DNA from: a virus | Length of the DNA stretch: 64,000 bases | IMG/VR virus record: IMGVR_UViG_3300029268_000006 | Location: 62,001 to 126,000 of that record | Direction: 5' to 3' (one strand) | Part shown: piece by piece, positions 1 through 8,322 of the stretch | How positions within the stretch are numbered: position 1 is the stretch's first letter | Layout: each line of letters starts with the position of its first letter | Notes under the pieces: generated by a model | Seen by the model: the letters and a program-made list of their open reading frames with translations, nothing else | What the model was told of the DNA's origin: nothing | The model's database searches: none | Position numbers and translations under genes: made by a program

Positions 1-610
1 TTTTGACCCAAATTTTTCCAATTTTCCCATTATTAAATAAACCTAGATTTGTTGTGTTTTTTAATTGTGATATTTTTGATTTAATAAAATTTGGATCTTT
101 ACTTAATTCGTCATATTGATCTGCATCAATTTTTAATCTCATTGCACCTAAACGTTTCATAACTTTTCTCTTAGATAATTCGACTGAAACTACTAATACG
201 TTCGCACCACTATCTGCTGCGTTTTTTGCAGTATTATATAACCACATTGAATTATGACTCAAAATATCATTTGTCCAAAATCTATGATTTTCATCGTTTA
301 GTTGAAAATCAAACATATTTGATTTTTTATCATGAATATCTTTATAACATTTACAAACAACTTCCACACCATTTTTTGTTTGTATTTTATCACCTGATAC
401 TAAGTCTTTAACAAAAACTTCGTTCATATTTTCATCAAAAACAATATGGGTATCTGCACATATTAATTCAGATGTTTGTGTTATTAAAACCCATTCATCA
501 TATTCTATTGTTTTACCTATTGATTTGATATCTGACCAACCATTATCGGTTTCTATTTGCCATTCATCTATTTCTACTGTATCTATAAATTTTCTTTCAA
601 AATCTAACAT
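1..610 (-). CDS. Replicative DNA helicase (gp41/DnaB-like), C-terminal half preceded by C-intein; runs off window
   Basis: This is the downstream half of a fractured helicase gene. The first 120 residues are the C-terminal part of a split intein, ending in the block G motif ILSHN. The extein resumes with Ser121 (SMWLYNTAKNAAD), which completes the Walker A motif GETGVGKS begun by the fragment at 1658-2371. The following VLVVSVELS stretch fits the strand after the P-loop helix in DnaB-type helicases. The ATG lies just after the stop of the endonuclease gene at 629, behind an A-rich leader. Protein trans-splicing of the two halves should restore the ATPase that unwinds DNA at the phage fork. 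The gene continues beyond base 1, so the C-terminus cannot be judged. Confidence 0.85.
   Translation of the reverse strand, partial: MLDFERKFIDTVEIDEWQIETDNGWSDIKSIGKTIEYDEWVLITQTSELICADTHIVFDENMNEVFVKDLVSGDKIQTKNGVEVVCKCYKDIHDKKSNMFDFQLNDENHRFWTNDILSHNSMWLYNTAKNAADSGANVLVVSVELSKRKVMKRLGAMRLKIDADQYDELSKDPNFIKSKISQLKNTTNLGLFNNGKIGKIWVK
251..610 (-). other. C-part of split intein (helicase locus), 120 aa
   Basis: The segment encodes an intein C-part that is long (120 aa) because the break lies unusually early. It contains a block B-like motif (ELICADTHIVFD), a block F-like motif (NHRFWTND) and the terminal His-Asn followed by Ser +1. The last 14 residues resemble the C-part of the known gp41-1 split intein. 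Its N-part is encoded at 1658-1756. All features needed for trans-splicing are visible; activity is inferred. Confidence 0.85.
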
Positions 611-628
611 TTTTTATTTTATTCTTTT

Positions 629-1534
629 TTAACCATTCAAAAAATCTATACACGTTTGAATAGTTTTTTCTTTATGAAATTTATAATCACATTCCCATAC
701 AATTAAAATATTATATCCAACATCTTTTATAGAATCAATTTTCAATTTATCTTTTTCCCAAATTTCATATGCAAACATTTGGAGATATTTATGAAAATAA
801 TTTTTATTATATGTTTTAGGATTACAGTGCCAGTAATCACCGTTGAATTCTATTATTTTTTTATTATATACAAAATCATATGAGAATGTTTTTCCCAATT
901 CTTTAAAATGTCTAAAAAATTGTTTTTTTCCGTAATGAACATTTTCTAATTTTATTTTTTCCAAAATATTTTCAAATAATTCTAATTCTGGTCCGGAATA
1001 ATTATCATATTTAAATTTTACAAAATCACCATTTTTATATTTGGCTTCTATTTTTTCACTCCATTTATTTTGTCTATTATTCCATATTTCTAGACCTTTA
1101 ATTTCACCATATTTTTCTATACATTTTTCTAATGTGAATGTTTTTTGTCTTTCCGATACTTTATTTTTAGATTCATCTTCCGTGAATCCTTTTTTCATCC
1201 AATATAATTTTTGTGTTGGGTTTACATCAGTATATAAGTGTTTATTATCGTGTCTTTTTTTTATTGCTTTTTTAGATATATCATTTTGTATATTTTTTAT
1301 TATTTTTAATGAATCTTCATTATTAAATCCTCTTTTCAACCAAAATTCGATACTTTGTCTGGATTTTTCCTTAAAAAAATTCTTATTTTTTTCGAATGAT
1401 TTTTGTAATCCAATTGTAATTTTTTCACCTCTGTTTAATGCTCTATCATTCATTAAATCAATAGCATCTTTTTTTGATAAACCATATTTATACATAAGAA
1501 ATTCATACGTTCCTGTGGCTCTAGTTTTTCCCAA
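629..1534 (-). CDS. Homing endonuclease of the VSR-like (EDxHD) type, inside the fractured helicase gene
   Basis: The protein sits between the two halves of the split-intein helicase, exactly where free-standing endonucleases lie in published fractured genes. The C-terminal 100 residues hold a PD-(D/E)XK/VSR-like nuclease core: SYDFVYNKKIIEFNGDYWH, then EKDKLKIDSIKDVGYNILIVW and an ending shared with a decayed copy at 23926-24182. The N-terminal 200 residues are basic and helical and probably bind DNA. The listed start is TTG; no ATG exists near the 5' end. The same frame stays open upstream to base 1657 and encodes a zinc-finger-like segment, so the natural protein is probably longer. The likely role is cutting intein-free alleles to spread the split intein. 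Confidence 0.75.
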   Translation of the reverse strand: MGKTRATGTYEFLMYKYGLSKKDAIDLMNDRALNRGEKITIGLQKSFEKNKNFFKEKSRQSIEFWLKRGFNNEDSLKIIKNIQNDISKKAIKKRHDNKHLYTDVNPTQKLYWMKKGFTEDESKNKVSERQKTFTLEKCIEKYGEIKGLEIWNNRQNKWSEKIEAKYKNGDFVKFKYDNYSGPELELFENILEKIKLENVHYGKKQFFRHFKELGKTFSYDFVYNKKIIEFNGDYWHCNPKTYNKNYFHKYLQMFAYEIWEKDKLKIDSIKDVGYNILIVWECDYKFHKEKTIQTCIDFLNG

Positions 1535-1657
1535 ACACTCTTTGGAATTACATATCCTATGATACCCCCCACTTATATTAAAAAAAATTGAAGGGTTTCC
1601 ACAGTAATAACAAGTACCTTCATTTTCCTTTTTAAAGTGTTTATCATAGTATTCAAA
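1535..1657 (-). other. In-frame 5' extension of the endonuclease encoding a Cys4 zinc-finger-like segment
   Basis: Between the TAA that ends the helicase N-fragment (1658-1660) and the TTG at 1534 the same minus-strand frame is open for 41 codons. It encodes CYYCGNP followed by CNSKEC, a likely Cys4 zinc site as found in other phage endonucleases. There is no ATG, GTG or TTG in it. The endonuclease frame is also the helicase/N-intein frame, separated only by that TAA, so non-AUG initiation, stop-restart coupling or readthrough are possible. Confidence 0.5.
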
Positions 1658-1756
1658 TTACAGTTTTAGATAATTGAAAAATTCACCAATTGTAATTTCC
1701 TTTATTTCTTTGGTTTTTTTATTTTTAATTTTTATGTGAGTATTTGATTTACAGCA
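1658..1756 (-). other. N-part of split intein (helicase locus), 32 aa
   Basis: The last 32 codons before the stop encode a short N-intein starting with Cys206 directly after GETGVGK. A 32-aa N-part is far shorter than the roughly 90-100 aa of canonical split inteins and matches the atypical class with 25-40 aa N-parts. It resembles the N-intein at 24378-24479, sharing the run IxIxNKKTxxIxxI. Confidence 0.85.
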
Positions 1757-2371
1757 CTTACCAACTCCAGTTTCACCAAGAAATACATTGAATGTTGATT
1801 TATCCCATCCACCGTGCAAAAGTGTGTCTACACTAGACCAACCGGATGTTATTTTATTTTTGGAAACTTCTTGTTTATGTGATTCTGGATCATCAAAATC
1901 GTCACCCAAATCTTCTTCATCTTCAAGTATTGATATATTACTAAATACTGTTTTTACTTTAGATAAAACATCGACAACATTATCATAATCTATTTCTTTC
2001 AGATTACGAATTAAGTCTATAACAGTATATGTTTTGTTTTTTAAATCATTTGATAATTTCCAAGCTTTGAAATGTCTTTCCAACCATTCTTTATCGTGTA
2101 CGGAATTGTCATTTTTTAGTAATGTTTTTATGACATTATTATTTATCTTTTCTTCCGGATCATTTAATTTGATCATCGCAACAATTTGTTGTGGTGATGC
2201 TACATTTTTTGTTATAATATATTCATCTTTTACTATTTTAAATATAAAACGAATTTCATCGTTTTTAAAGAAATCTGGTTCTACATTTAAGAATTGAGAT
2301 GAATGATCCATTATCCAAGTGAAGAAAAATTTCTCCATTTGAACATTCATCGTTTCTTTATCATTACTCAT
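1658..2371 (-). CDS. Replicative DNA helicase (gp41/DnaB-like), N-terminal half ending in N-intein
   Basis: The 237-residue product is the N-terminal part of a T4 gp41-type helicase. Residues 1-150 fit the helical N-domain. Residues 174-205 (ITSGWSSVDTLLHGGW, then GETGVGK) enter the RecA-like ATPase core and stop at the Walker A lysine. Residue 206 is Cys, the first residue of a 32-aa N-intein, and the gene ends in TAA. The rest of the ATPase is at 1-610. Both halves must be expressed and trans-spliced to make an active helicase. The gene follows an IMPDH-like gene and a small coupled ORF on the same strand. Confidence 0.85.
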   Translation of the reverse strand: MSNDKETMNVQMEKFFFTWIMDHSSQFLNVEPDFFKNDEIRFIFKIVKDEYIITKNVASPQQIVAMIKLNDPEEKINNNVIKTLLKNDNSVHDKEWLERHFKAWKLSNDLKNKTYTVIDLIRNLKEIDYDNVVDVLSKVKTVFSNISILEDEEDLGDDFDDPESHKQEVSKNKITSGWSSVDTLLHGGWDKSTFNVFLGETGVGKCCKSNTHIKIKNKKTKEIKEITIGEFFNYLKL

Positions 2372-2388
2372 TCATAAGTTATTATTTT

Positions 2389-2487
2389 TTAAGAATTTTG
2401 TTCATAGTTCGGTTTTATGGTTGAATCTTGTGCATCCGGACTGACTATTACCCAGATTGGATTTTTTATATCTTTAACATTTTTCAT
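2389..2487 (-). CDS. Small hypothetical protein (32 aa)
   Basis: The ORF begins at an ATG whose last two bases overlap the TGA of the upstream IMPDH-like gene (ATGA), the usual arrangement for translational coupling. The product starts MKNVKDIKNPIWVIVSPDAQ and has no recognisable domain. It ends shortly before the helicase N-fragment start, so the three genes look like one operon. I do not recognise it. Confidence 0.45.
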   Translation of the reverse strand: MKNVKDIKNPIWVIVSPDAQDSTIKPNYEQNS

Positions 2488-3509
2488 TTGTTAAATCTAT
2501 TAAAACTGTTTTGTGATATAAATACATATTCGGAATTTCCTATAAAGTTTTTTAAATCATTATCTCCTTGATATGACATACAAGATTTTAAATAATCTTT
2601 AAAATTATCAACCCAACCACCTATTGAATATTCAACTTTATTCATTCTGATAATACCTTCCGATGTTCTTAATTCTTTTTTACCCCATTTTCTTTGAACA
2701 TCTTTTGTACTCATTCCCCTAAATAATTTATAAATATCACCACCATCTTTAAAATAATCGATTGCATCGTTTTTATCAATTTTTATATATGTTTCATCTT
2801 CTTTTATATAATCTTGTCCACAAGATTCAATTGATTTGTTGATTATATTTCCGAGCATTACACCATCTGATCCTAAACCAATAGATTTTATGATGTCATC
2901 GAAATTTTTAAAACCACCATCAGCTATAATTTTTGTTTTATAATCGTTTTTTATTTTTATGTCATAACATTCTTTTATTAATGATGCCATTGGATAATGT
3001 ATAGAACTGTTTGCGGATGTCGTACATGCGTGCCCCGCCCCTATTCCGCATCGGATATAATTAACATTTAATTTTGCATATTGTTCAAAAGTTTTGGGAT
3101 TTGCAATATTTCCTATCATTAATTCAATATCAATATATTTTTCTTTAATAATTTTAGATATCTCATAAATTCTTATTGAATGTGCATTAGCAACATCAAT
3201 TAATATTCTTTTTGGTAAAGTCTTGTTATTTTTTATTTTCTCTTCTATTTCATCCAAACTATAAGATATGAAACAATCATCTTCAAATTTTGTTTTATCA
3301 TTATTTATTCCTCTAGGAATACAAATATAGAAACCCAAATCTCTAAAAATTTTATAATTGTTTTCATCTATTACTGTATCCATTGGTGATACAAATAATG
3401 GTAAATTGTTATTTTTATCAAATATATTTATTTCTTTTCTAGATCTTATATCACTTATAATAGTTGGTATTAATGAAATATCATTGAAATCGAATTTAAT
3501 ATTATTCAT
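2484..3509 (-). CDS. IMP dehydrogenase / GMP reductase family protein
   Basis: The 341-aa TIM-barrel protein would convert between IMP and GMP or XMP in purine nucleotide metabolism. The start DFNDISLIPT, the SPMDTV motif, the catalytic loop GIGAGHACTT with the active-site Cys, DGGF and GSDGVMLGN (phosphate binding), and the flap segment FRGMSTKDVQ are visible. No CBS domains are present, which with its length is closer to GMP reductase; the SYQG tail region is shared by both enzymes, so the exact reaction is undecided. IMPDH genes are among those known to be fractured by split inteins in related phages; this copy is uninterrupted. Confidence 0.8.
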   Translation of the reverse strand: MNNIKFDFNDISLIPTIISDIRSRKEINIFDKNNNLPLFVSPMDTVIDENNYKIFRDLGFYICIPRGINNDKTKFEDDCFISYSLDEIEEKIKNNKTLPKRILIDVANAHSIRIYEISKIIKEKYIDIELMIGNIANPKTFEQYAKLNVNYIRCGIGAGHACTTSANSSIHYPMASLIKECYDIKIKNDYKTKIIADGGFKNFDDIIKSIGLGSDGVMLGNIINKSIESCGQDYIKEDETYIKIDKNDAIDYFKDGGDIYKLFRGMSTKDVQRKWGKKELRTSEGIIRMNKVEYSIGGWVDNFKDYLKSCMSYQGDNDLKNFIGNSEYVFISQNSFNRFNK

Positions 3510-3588
3510 ATGTTTTTTTCTTTATAATATAAAATAAAAAAGTGAAAGTTTAAGCCATTTCCAATATCAATTCAAATAGACTTTAAAA

Positions 3589-3600
3589 AATTAATATATA
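3589..3600 (+). promoter_or_regulatory. Probable late promoter (TTAATATATA type)
   Basis: AATTAATATATA lies 17 bases before the endonuclease ATG at 3618 and matches the motif found before many genes here. Divergent from the IMPDH-like gene. Confidence 0.4.
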
Positions 3601-3617
3601 AAAATAAAATTTTATAA

Positions 3618-4598
3618 ATGAAAATATTTTTTCATGATAAAACATATGATGATTTCGAATTAATAAATGGGACATTTTTTATAAAAAATAAAATTGGTGA
3701 TACAATTAAATGTAAAAATGCAATAGAATTTGAAATTGAATGTGTGAAATGTTTATCTAAAATTAAAATAAAAAAAATAAAAAGATATCATCTTGATAAA
3801 GATTATATTTGTATAAGATGTAGAACAAAAGGTGAAAATAATCCCATGTATGGAAAAAGAATGAGTGATGAGAAAAAATTAGAGATAAGTAAAAAAAATA
3901 GTGGGGAAAATAATCCGTTTTTTGGTAAGAAACATACAGATGAAACTAAAAAAAAGATAGGTGAAAAAAATAAAGAACATATGAAGGGTGAAAATAATCC
4001 AATGTATAAAAAATCTGTTTTTGATATTTGGGTTGAAAAATATGGTAAAGAAAAAGCTGATGAATTAATGAAAAATAAATCATTGAAACATTCATTTTCT
4101 GGTGAAAATAATCCATTTTTCGGAAAAAAACATACTGATGAAACAAGAAAAAAATTATCAGAATCTTTAAAAAATTCAGATAAATTAAAAAAACTTGTGA
4201 ATAGTAAAGAATATAGAGAAAAAATGTCAAACAAATTAAAAAACAGAAAATTTTCCGATGAACACAAAAGAAAATTAAGATTGTCTAGGATAAAAAATAT
4301 AAAATATTTAAACAACGGACAAATATTACCAAATTTTAGTTTGATTGGTTGTGAAATATTAAATAAAATTTCAACCGAAAAAAATATTTATATACAACAC
4401 GCGATGAATGATGGTGAATTTTATATAAAAGAATTGGGTTACTGGGTTGATGGTTATGATAAATTAAATAATGTTGTTTATGAAATAGATGAAAGTGGAC
4501 ATTTTGATATGAACGGTGAATTAAAAGAAAAGGATATAAAAAGACAAACCCAAATAGAAAATCATTTGGGTTGTCAATTTATTAGAATAAAAATTTAA
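3618..4598 (+). CDS. Free-standing homing endonuclease with NUMOD3 repeats
   Basis: The 326-aa protein carries a CxxC pair on each side of residues 40-70 (CVKC, CIRC) and then several NUMOD3 DNA-binding modules of the form GENNPMYGK or GENNPFFGKKHTDET, spread over residues 74-190. The C-terminal segment GYWVDGYDKLNNVVYEID, then KDIKRQTQIE and QFIRIKI looks like a compact VSR/PD-(D/E)XK-like nuclease core. It stands alone on the plus strand between minus-strand metabolic and recombination genes, as expected for a mobile endonuclease gene. No intron or intein is seen around it. Confidence 0.75.
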   Translation: MKIFFHDKTYDDFELINGTFFIKNKIGDTIKCKNAIEFEIECVKCLSKIKIKKIKRYHLDKDYICIRCRTKGENNPMYGKRMSDEKKLEISKKNSGENNPFFGKKHTDETKKKIGEKNKEHMKGENNPMYKKSVFDIWVEKYGKEKADELMKNKSLKHSFSGENNPFFGKKHTDETRKKLSESLKNSDKLKKLVNSKEYREKMSNKLKNRKFSDEHKRKLRLSRIKNIKYLNNGQILPNFSLIGCEILNKISTEKNIYIQHAMNDGEFYIKELGYWVDGYDKLNNVVYEIDESGHFDMNGELKEKDIKRQTQIENHLGCQFIRIKI

Positions 4599-4632
4599 AA
4601 TATTGTTCCTGTTTTCTTCAAAGATTTATTTT

Positions 4633-4887
4633 TTATTCCACTTGTAATGATTCTTTAGCTCTTTGTAGGAATTCTATTAAATCATCGATTGAACTTTTAT
4701 TGTTCAAATAGAAATTATCTAATTCAATTGAGTCGATATGATGACCAACGGTACAGTTTTTAATATCATCGTCCATTTTCATGTTCATTTCCCAATCATA
4801 AGATTTAATTCTGGTGTACCAAGTTGCTTCATCAGATTTAACACTATCATTAATAAAATCTGGATTAATAATTCTAATTGTTATCAT
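4633..4887 (-). CDS. Hypothetical acidic protein (84 aa)
   Basis: A small acidic protein (starts MITIRIINPDFIN) immediately downstream of the UvsX gene, separated by 17 bases and probably in the same transcript. The C-terminal third (SSIDDLIEFLQRAKESL) looks helical. No family recognised; a role in recombination is suggested only by position. Confidence 0.55.
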   Translation of the reverse strand: MITIRIINPDFINDSVKSDEATWYTRIKSYDWEMNMKMDDDIKNCTVGHHIDSIELDNFYLNNKSSIDDLIEFLQRAKESLQVE

Positions 4888-4904
4888 TTTTTGTAAATTA
4901 TTTT

Positions 4905-6146
4905 TTATTTTAACAAAATATCATCTGACATTTCACTATCAATTTCAAAATCATTATCTTCTTCAAATTCTTTATATTCTTCGTCAAGTTCTTCATTTGA
5001 TTTTTGAATTTCTTCAAAAGATGAATATTTGAAATAATCGAAAACAATAGGTTCTAATGAATTAATTACATCATCATTAAAAACTTTTCCATTGAATAAA
5101 TTATTTTCATGAATTACTTTATCTAAATGTTTCACGTACCATTTTTTAGGTGGTCCAGATTCATATGTAATTTCTCCTGTTTTTTTATCAACAACTGGTT
5201 TTAACATAGCGATACCAACTTTTTCAAAATTTTCGGGTGTGCAGAAAAATTCTAATCCCTTATATGGATTACAACCTTTGGTGTGATCAATTTCAAATTT
5301 TACTTTTTTTGGTTTTGCTAAACGATTTTTACGAGATTTTGCTGTAATAACAACCCCCTGTGAACCAAGTGAAAAATCATCCTTATCCTTATCTTCCAAT
5401 TTCGCAATAGTTAAATAGATGATTACAGATGCTGAATAATTTATACCTTCACCACCAGATTGTTTTTCGGTGGGGAAAAGATCCATTGTCATGTAGATGT
5501 GATTTGTTGCCACTAAAGGTATGTTTAAGTAACCCAAATCGTTAGTAATAACTCTAAACAATGACTTGATTGCTTTGGCTCTACTCATATCAGATTTTTG
5601 TTTACCTTCAAGTGCATCTTCTACTTCTTTTGTAGATGCTAATTGGCCGATACTATCTAATATAAATAATGTTTTTGATACATCGACACCTTTTTCTTTT
5701 TGTTCTTTCAGAGCATCTAAAATTTGAACAACTGCTATTTTAAGATTTTCGACTTTGTTAGAACGAATCAGTTTAAATTTATCTTCATTTTCAATATTAA
5801 TACCGAACATGTCAAAATCAGTATTTTCAATAGAAAATTCAGTATCAATATAAAAAATATTATATCCTTCTTTTTGGGCGTTTCTTACTATATTTAAAGC
5901 GATGTAGGATTTACCTGTTTGTGGAGGACCTGCTAGTATAGTAATTCTATTTTTCGGAACTCCACCTTTTTTAATGCTTTTTGAAATTAATGCATTAAGA
6001 ATATAAATTCCCGTGCTGATATAAGATTTTTCCCCTTTCAGATTATCAATAGTAATCATAGATTTCTTTGATAATCCATCAATTACATTTGAAATTTTTG
6101 AAAAATCAAAATCGTTTTTTGGATTTGATTTTATTTGTTTCGCCAT
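4905..6146 (-). CDS. uvsX: UvsX-like RecA recombinase
   Basis: A 413-aa RecA-family strand-exchange protein. Residues 45-65 give the lead-in helix, residues 73-80 the Walker A motif GPPQTGKS, and TLFILDSIGQLAS the Walker B strand. The segment PLVATNHIYMTMDLFPTEKQSGG is typical of phage UvsX proteins (L2 region with the downstream GGEG). The C-terminus is highly acidic (EELDEEYKEFEEDNDFEID), like the tails that modulate RecA-type proteins. It acts with gp46-type nuclease (33140-34858) in recombination-dependent replication. Length is close to T4 UvsX. Confidence 0.9.
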   Translation of the reverse strand: MAKQIKSNPKNDFDFSKISNVIDGLSKKSMITIDNLKGEKSYISTGIYILNALISKSIKKGGVPKNRITILAGPPQTGKSYIALNIVRNAQKEGYNIFYIDTEFSIENTDFDMFGINIENEDKFKLIRSNKVENLKIAVVQILDALKEQKEKGVDVSKTLFILDSIGQLASTKEVEDALEGKQKSDMSRAKAIKSLFRVITNDLGYLNIPLVATNHIYMTMDLFPTEKQSGGEGINYSASVIIYLTIAKLEDKDKDDFSLGSQGVVITAKSRKNRLAKPKKVKFEIDHTKGCNPYKGLEFFCTPENFEKVGIAMLKPVVDKKTGEITYESGPPKKWYVKHLDKVIHENNLFNGKVFNDDVINSLEPIVFDYFKYSSFEEIQKSNEELDEEYKEFEEDNDFEIDSEMSDDILLK

Positions 6147-6199
6147 TCATGTTTGATTATTTTTTAGATAATATTAATATAAATATTTTCAAGAAAAGT

Positions 6200-7822
6200 T
6201 TAATTTTTCCAGATAAATTTCAAACTACCACTATCATAAATTCGATAAATCTTTCTTTCTAACATGATTTCATGTTCTGTTTTGTTCGGATCAAAACCTT
6301 CACTAACTAATTTATCTTTTCTAAAATTAAATCTATGATAACGTTTTTTATCTATAATATAGTAATAATTTGGTTGAGTTTTGTGAATTAATTTAAATCC
6401 AAGTTGTTTATACAATTCCCCTTGACTCCATGATCTATCAGCGTAACTAATCACTTCCTTATGTTTGTAATTTTCGATAAAATATTTGAATACTTTTTCA
6501 GAGCCACCAATTACTGATGTGTTTAATTTACTACAAAATCTCAACATTTCATAAACACCATCAGAATTACTTTGTTTCATAAATTTACGTTTCGATCCAA
6601 AAGTCATCAAGGAAACCAATACATCATTATAAAACAAACCAAGTTTAATCTGTGATCCGACAAATCCTTGTAAATGACTTTTTTCTAAAAAATCACGAAT
6701 TAATTTATTATCTGTAATTTCTTTAATGATACATTTACGGGCGTAAATTTTATTTGGTGTTTTACCTATTAAATTTAGGATTCTGGATTTAATTATTTCT
6801 TGTTTATAAATCCAATCATCTTCATAAATATGTATTAATTTTATATCTTGTTGTTCACATTTTTCTGTTTTATCTAAATGATAATTATTATCGACACCAA
6901 ATTCATTGTGCCAAAATAATCCATTAAATTCAAATGCCAATTTTAAATCTGGTAAATAAATGTCTAGTTCATATGGTGAAATAATATTTCTTTTATTTAA
7001 TTGAATTTCTTTATTGTAATTTTCTTTAATGAAATTTTGAAGTTGTATTTCATAACCACTATTTGAAAAAGAATTTATCGGATTACAAAATGGACATAAA
7101 ATAGTTTTATATGATATTCTATTTTTTATTGAAGAATTCATTTTAAATATATGTCCTTTTTCACACACATATTCATTATTATTGTTTACTAACATAATAC
7201 CATATTTAGATAAAATATTTAATCTTTTTATCATACGAGTATGTGATGATTTTTTACGAAAATCAGAATTTTTATTTAAATTATCAACTCCATATTTTTC
7301 TAAACATGTTTTTTTATATTGTTCTAAATTATTATAGTTTTCATCACCATATTTTTCAAGTTTAGTTTGCTTTGATTTGTTTTTGAATTCATCCAATTGT
7401 AAAGCGTGTTCTATCCCATAATTTTTAAATATTGTTTTTTTATTTTTTTCTATGTTATTATAGTTTTCATCATTATATCTTTCAATTTTAGTTTGTTTGG
7501 ATTTATCTTTAAAAATATTAGTAGTAAAAAAATATTCATTACCATATTTATTTTTATTTGTAAGTTTATTTTTTACTATACTACATTTTTTACAAGTTAT
7601 AAAATTATATTTTGATAACCTCAAAACGTAAGTTTGATATGACATTTTTAATATTTTTTCACACAAATCACATTTAACTTCAATTATTTGATGAGATCCA
7701 TTTGATAAATGTTCAACAGGAATTTTTAAGATATCTTTTAATTTAATATCATATTTAAGATTTTTATAAAAATTAATATTCTTTTTATTTATTTTTATTT
7801 CAACTTCTTTTGTTATTAACAT
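6200..7822 (-). CDS. Large homing endonuclease (Hef-like; repeat plus nuclease domains)
   Basis: The 540-aa protein begins with two CxxC pairs (CDLCEKI, CKKCSI), continues with repeated units of the form KYGxENYNN...KxxxLEKYG at roughly residues 90-190, a further zinc site (CEKGH, CPFC) and then a PD-(D/E)XK-like core: GYEIQLQNFI, LDIYLPDLKLAFEFNGLFWHNE, DIKLIHIYEDDW. The last 200 residues (FLEKSHLQGF, GLFYNDVLVSLMTFG, ADRSWSQGELYKQLGF) form a second domain often attached to such phage endonucleases. It sits upstream of UvsX, a usual target neighbourhood. The combination supports a mobile, selfish endonuclease; target unknown. Confidence 0.75.
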   Translation of the reverse strand: MLITKEVEIKINKKNINFYKNLKYDIKLKDILKIPVEHLSNGSHQIIEVKCDLCEKILKMSYQTYVLRLSKYNFITCKKCSIVKNKLTNKNKYGNEYFFTTNIFKDKSKQTKIERYNDENYNNIEKNKKTIFKNYGIEHALQLDEFKNKSKQTKLEKYGDENYNNLEQYKKTCLEKYGVDNLNKNSDFRKKSSHTRMIKRLNILSKYGIMLVNNNNEYVCEKGHIFKMNSSIKNRISYKTILCPFCNPINSFSNSGYEIQLQNFIKENYNKEIQLNKRNIISPYELDIYLPDLKLAFEFNGLFWHNEFGVDNNYHLDKTEKCEQQDIKLIHIYEDDWIYKQEIIKSRILNLIGKTPNKIYARKCIIKEITDNKLIRDFLEKSHLQGFVGSQIKLGLFYNDVLVSLMTFGSKRKFMKQSNSDGVYEMLRFCSKLNTSVIGGSEKVFKYFIENYKHKEVISYADRSWSQGELYKQLGFKLIHKTQPNYYYIIDKKRYHRFNFRKDKLVSEGFDPNKTEHEIMLERKIYRIYDSGSLKFIWKN

Positions 7823-7877
7823 ATCATATTTTTATATAAAAATATTAAATTTGTTTTAATTTTTTCAATTTGGAACT

Positions 7878-7897
7878 AATTAATAATATATATAAAT
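7878..7897 (+). promoter_or_regulatory. Probable late promoter
   Basis: AATTAATAATATATATAAAT lies about 30 bases before the ATG at 7927 and inside the longer TTG-initiated frame, which argues for the downstream start. Confidence 0.35.
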
Positions 7898-7926
7898 TAT
7901 CTTCAAAAATCAATCACCTTAAAAAT

Positions 7927-8322
7927 ATGAATTTCTATTTGGTACTAAGTAAAGATAACAGAAAATGGAAGAAATATATTAAAGTAAACAGAATACGAAA
8001 TAAGGTAATAATCGATATTAAGACAGCACTGGAAGAAAATGATATAACAGATGAAAAATTTTCTGATTATTTCAATTTATTAATTTATACCAGAATCATA
8101 CAGGCACTAAATAAAGAAAAGGATGTGTATTACATCCCTAACTTCTCGAATAAGAAATTCGATATAAAAGAAATATTTAAGATTAAAAAGATATTAACTG
8201 GTGGAACTTATTTTAATATCCTGATGTTTTTTGATGAATTTAAGGATGATGTTAGATTCCAGAATGAAGTTTTAACAAATATTACTTTATTTGATAAATC
8301 TCAAATAATTAAGGATTATTAA
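7927..8322 (+). CDS. Hypothetical protein (131 aa)
   Basis: Basic, helical protein starting MNFYLVLSKDNRKWKKYIKV. I chose the ATG at 7927 rather than an in-frame TTG at 7870 because a promoter-like motif lies between the two. It ends four bases into the convergent gene at 8319. No domain recognised. Confidence 0.55.
   Translation: MNFYLVLSKDNRKWKKYIKVNRIRNKVIIDIKTALEENDITDEKFSDYFNLLIYTRIIQALNKEKDVYYIPNFSNKKFDIKEIFKIKKILTGGTYFNILMFFDEFKDDVRFQNEVLTNITLFDKSQIIKDY

Noticed and set aside
1041-1562. Plus-strand frame opposite the endonuclease gene
   Set aside because: Low-complexity Phe/Leu/Ser-rich shadow of the minus-strand coding region with no promoter or homology.
1658-1660. Reassigned TAA stop codon fusing N-intein and endonuclease
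   Set aside because: Most genes here end in TAA with normal spacing, so a genome-wide code change is unlikely; local readthrough remains open and is listed as a finding.
2484-3509. Split intein in the IMPDH-like gene
   Set aside because: The frame is continuous through the catalytic loop and flap; no intein blocks are present.
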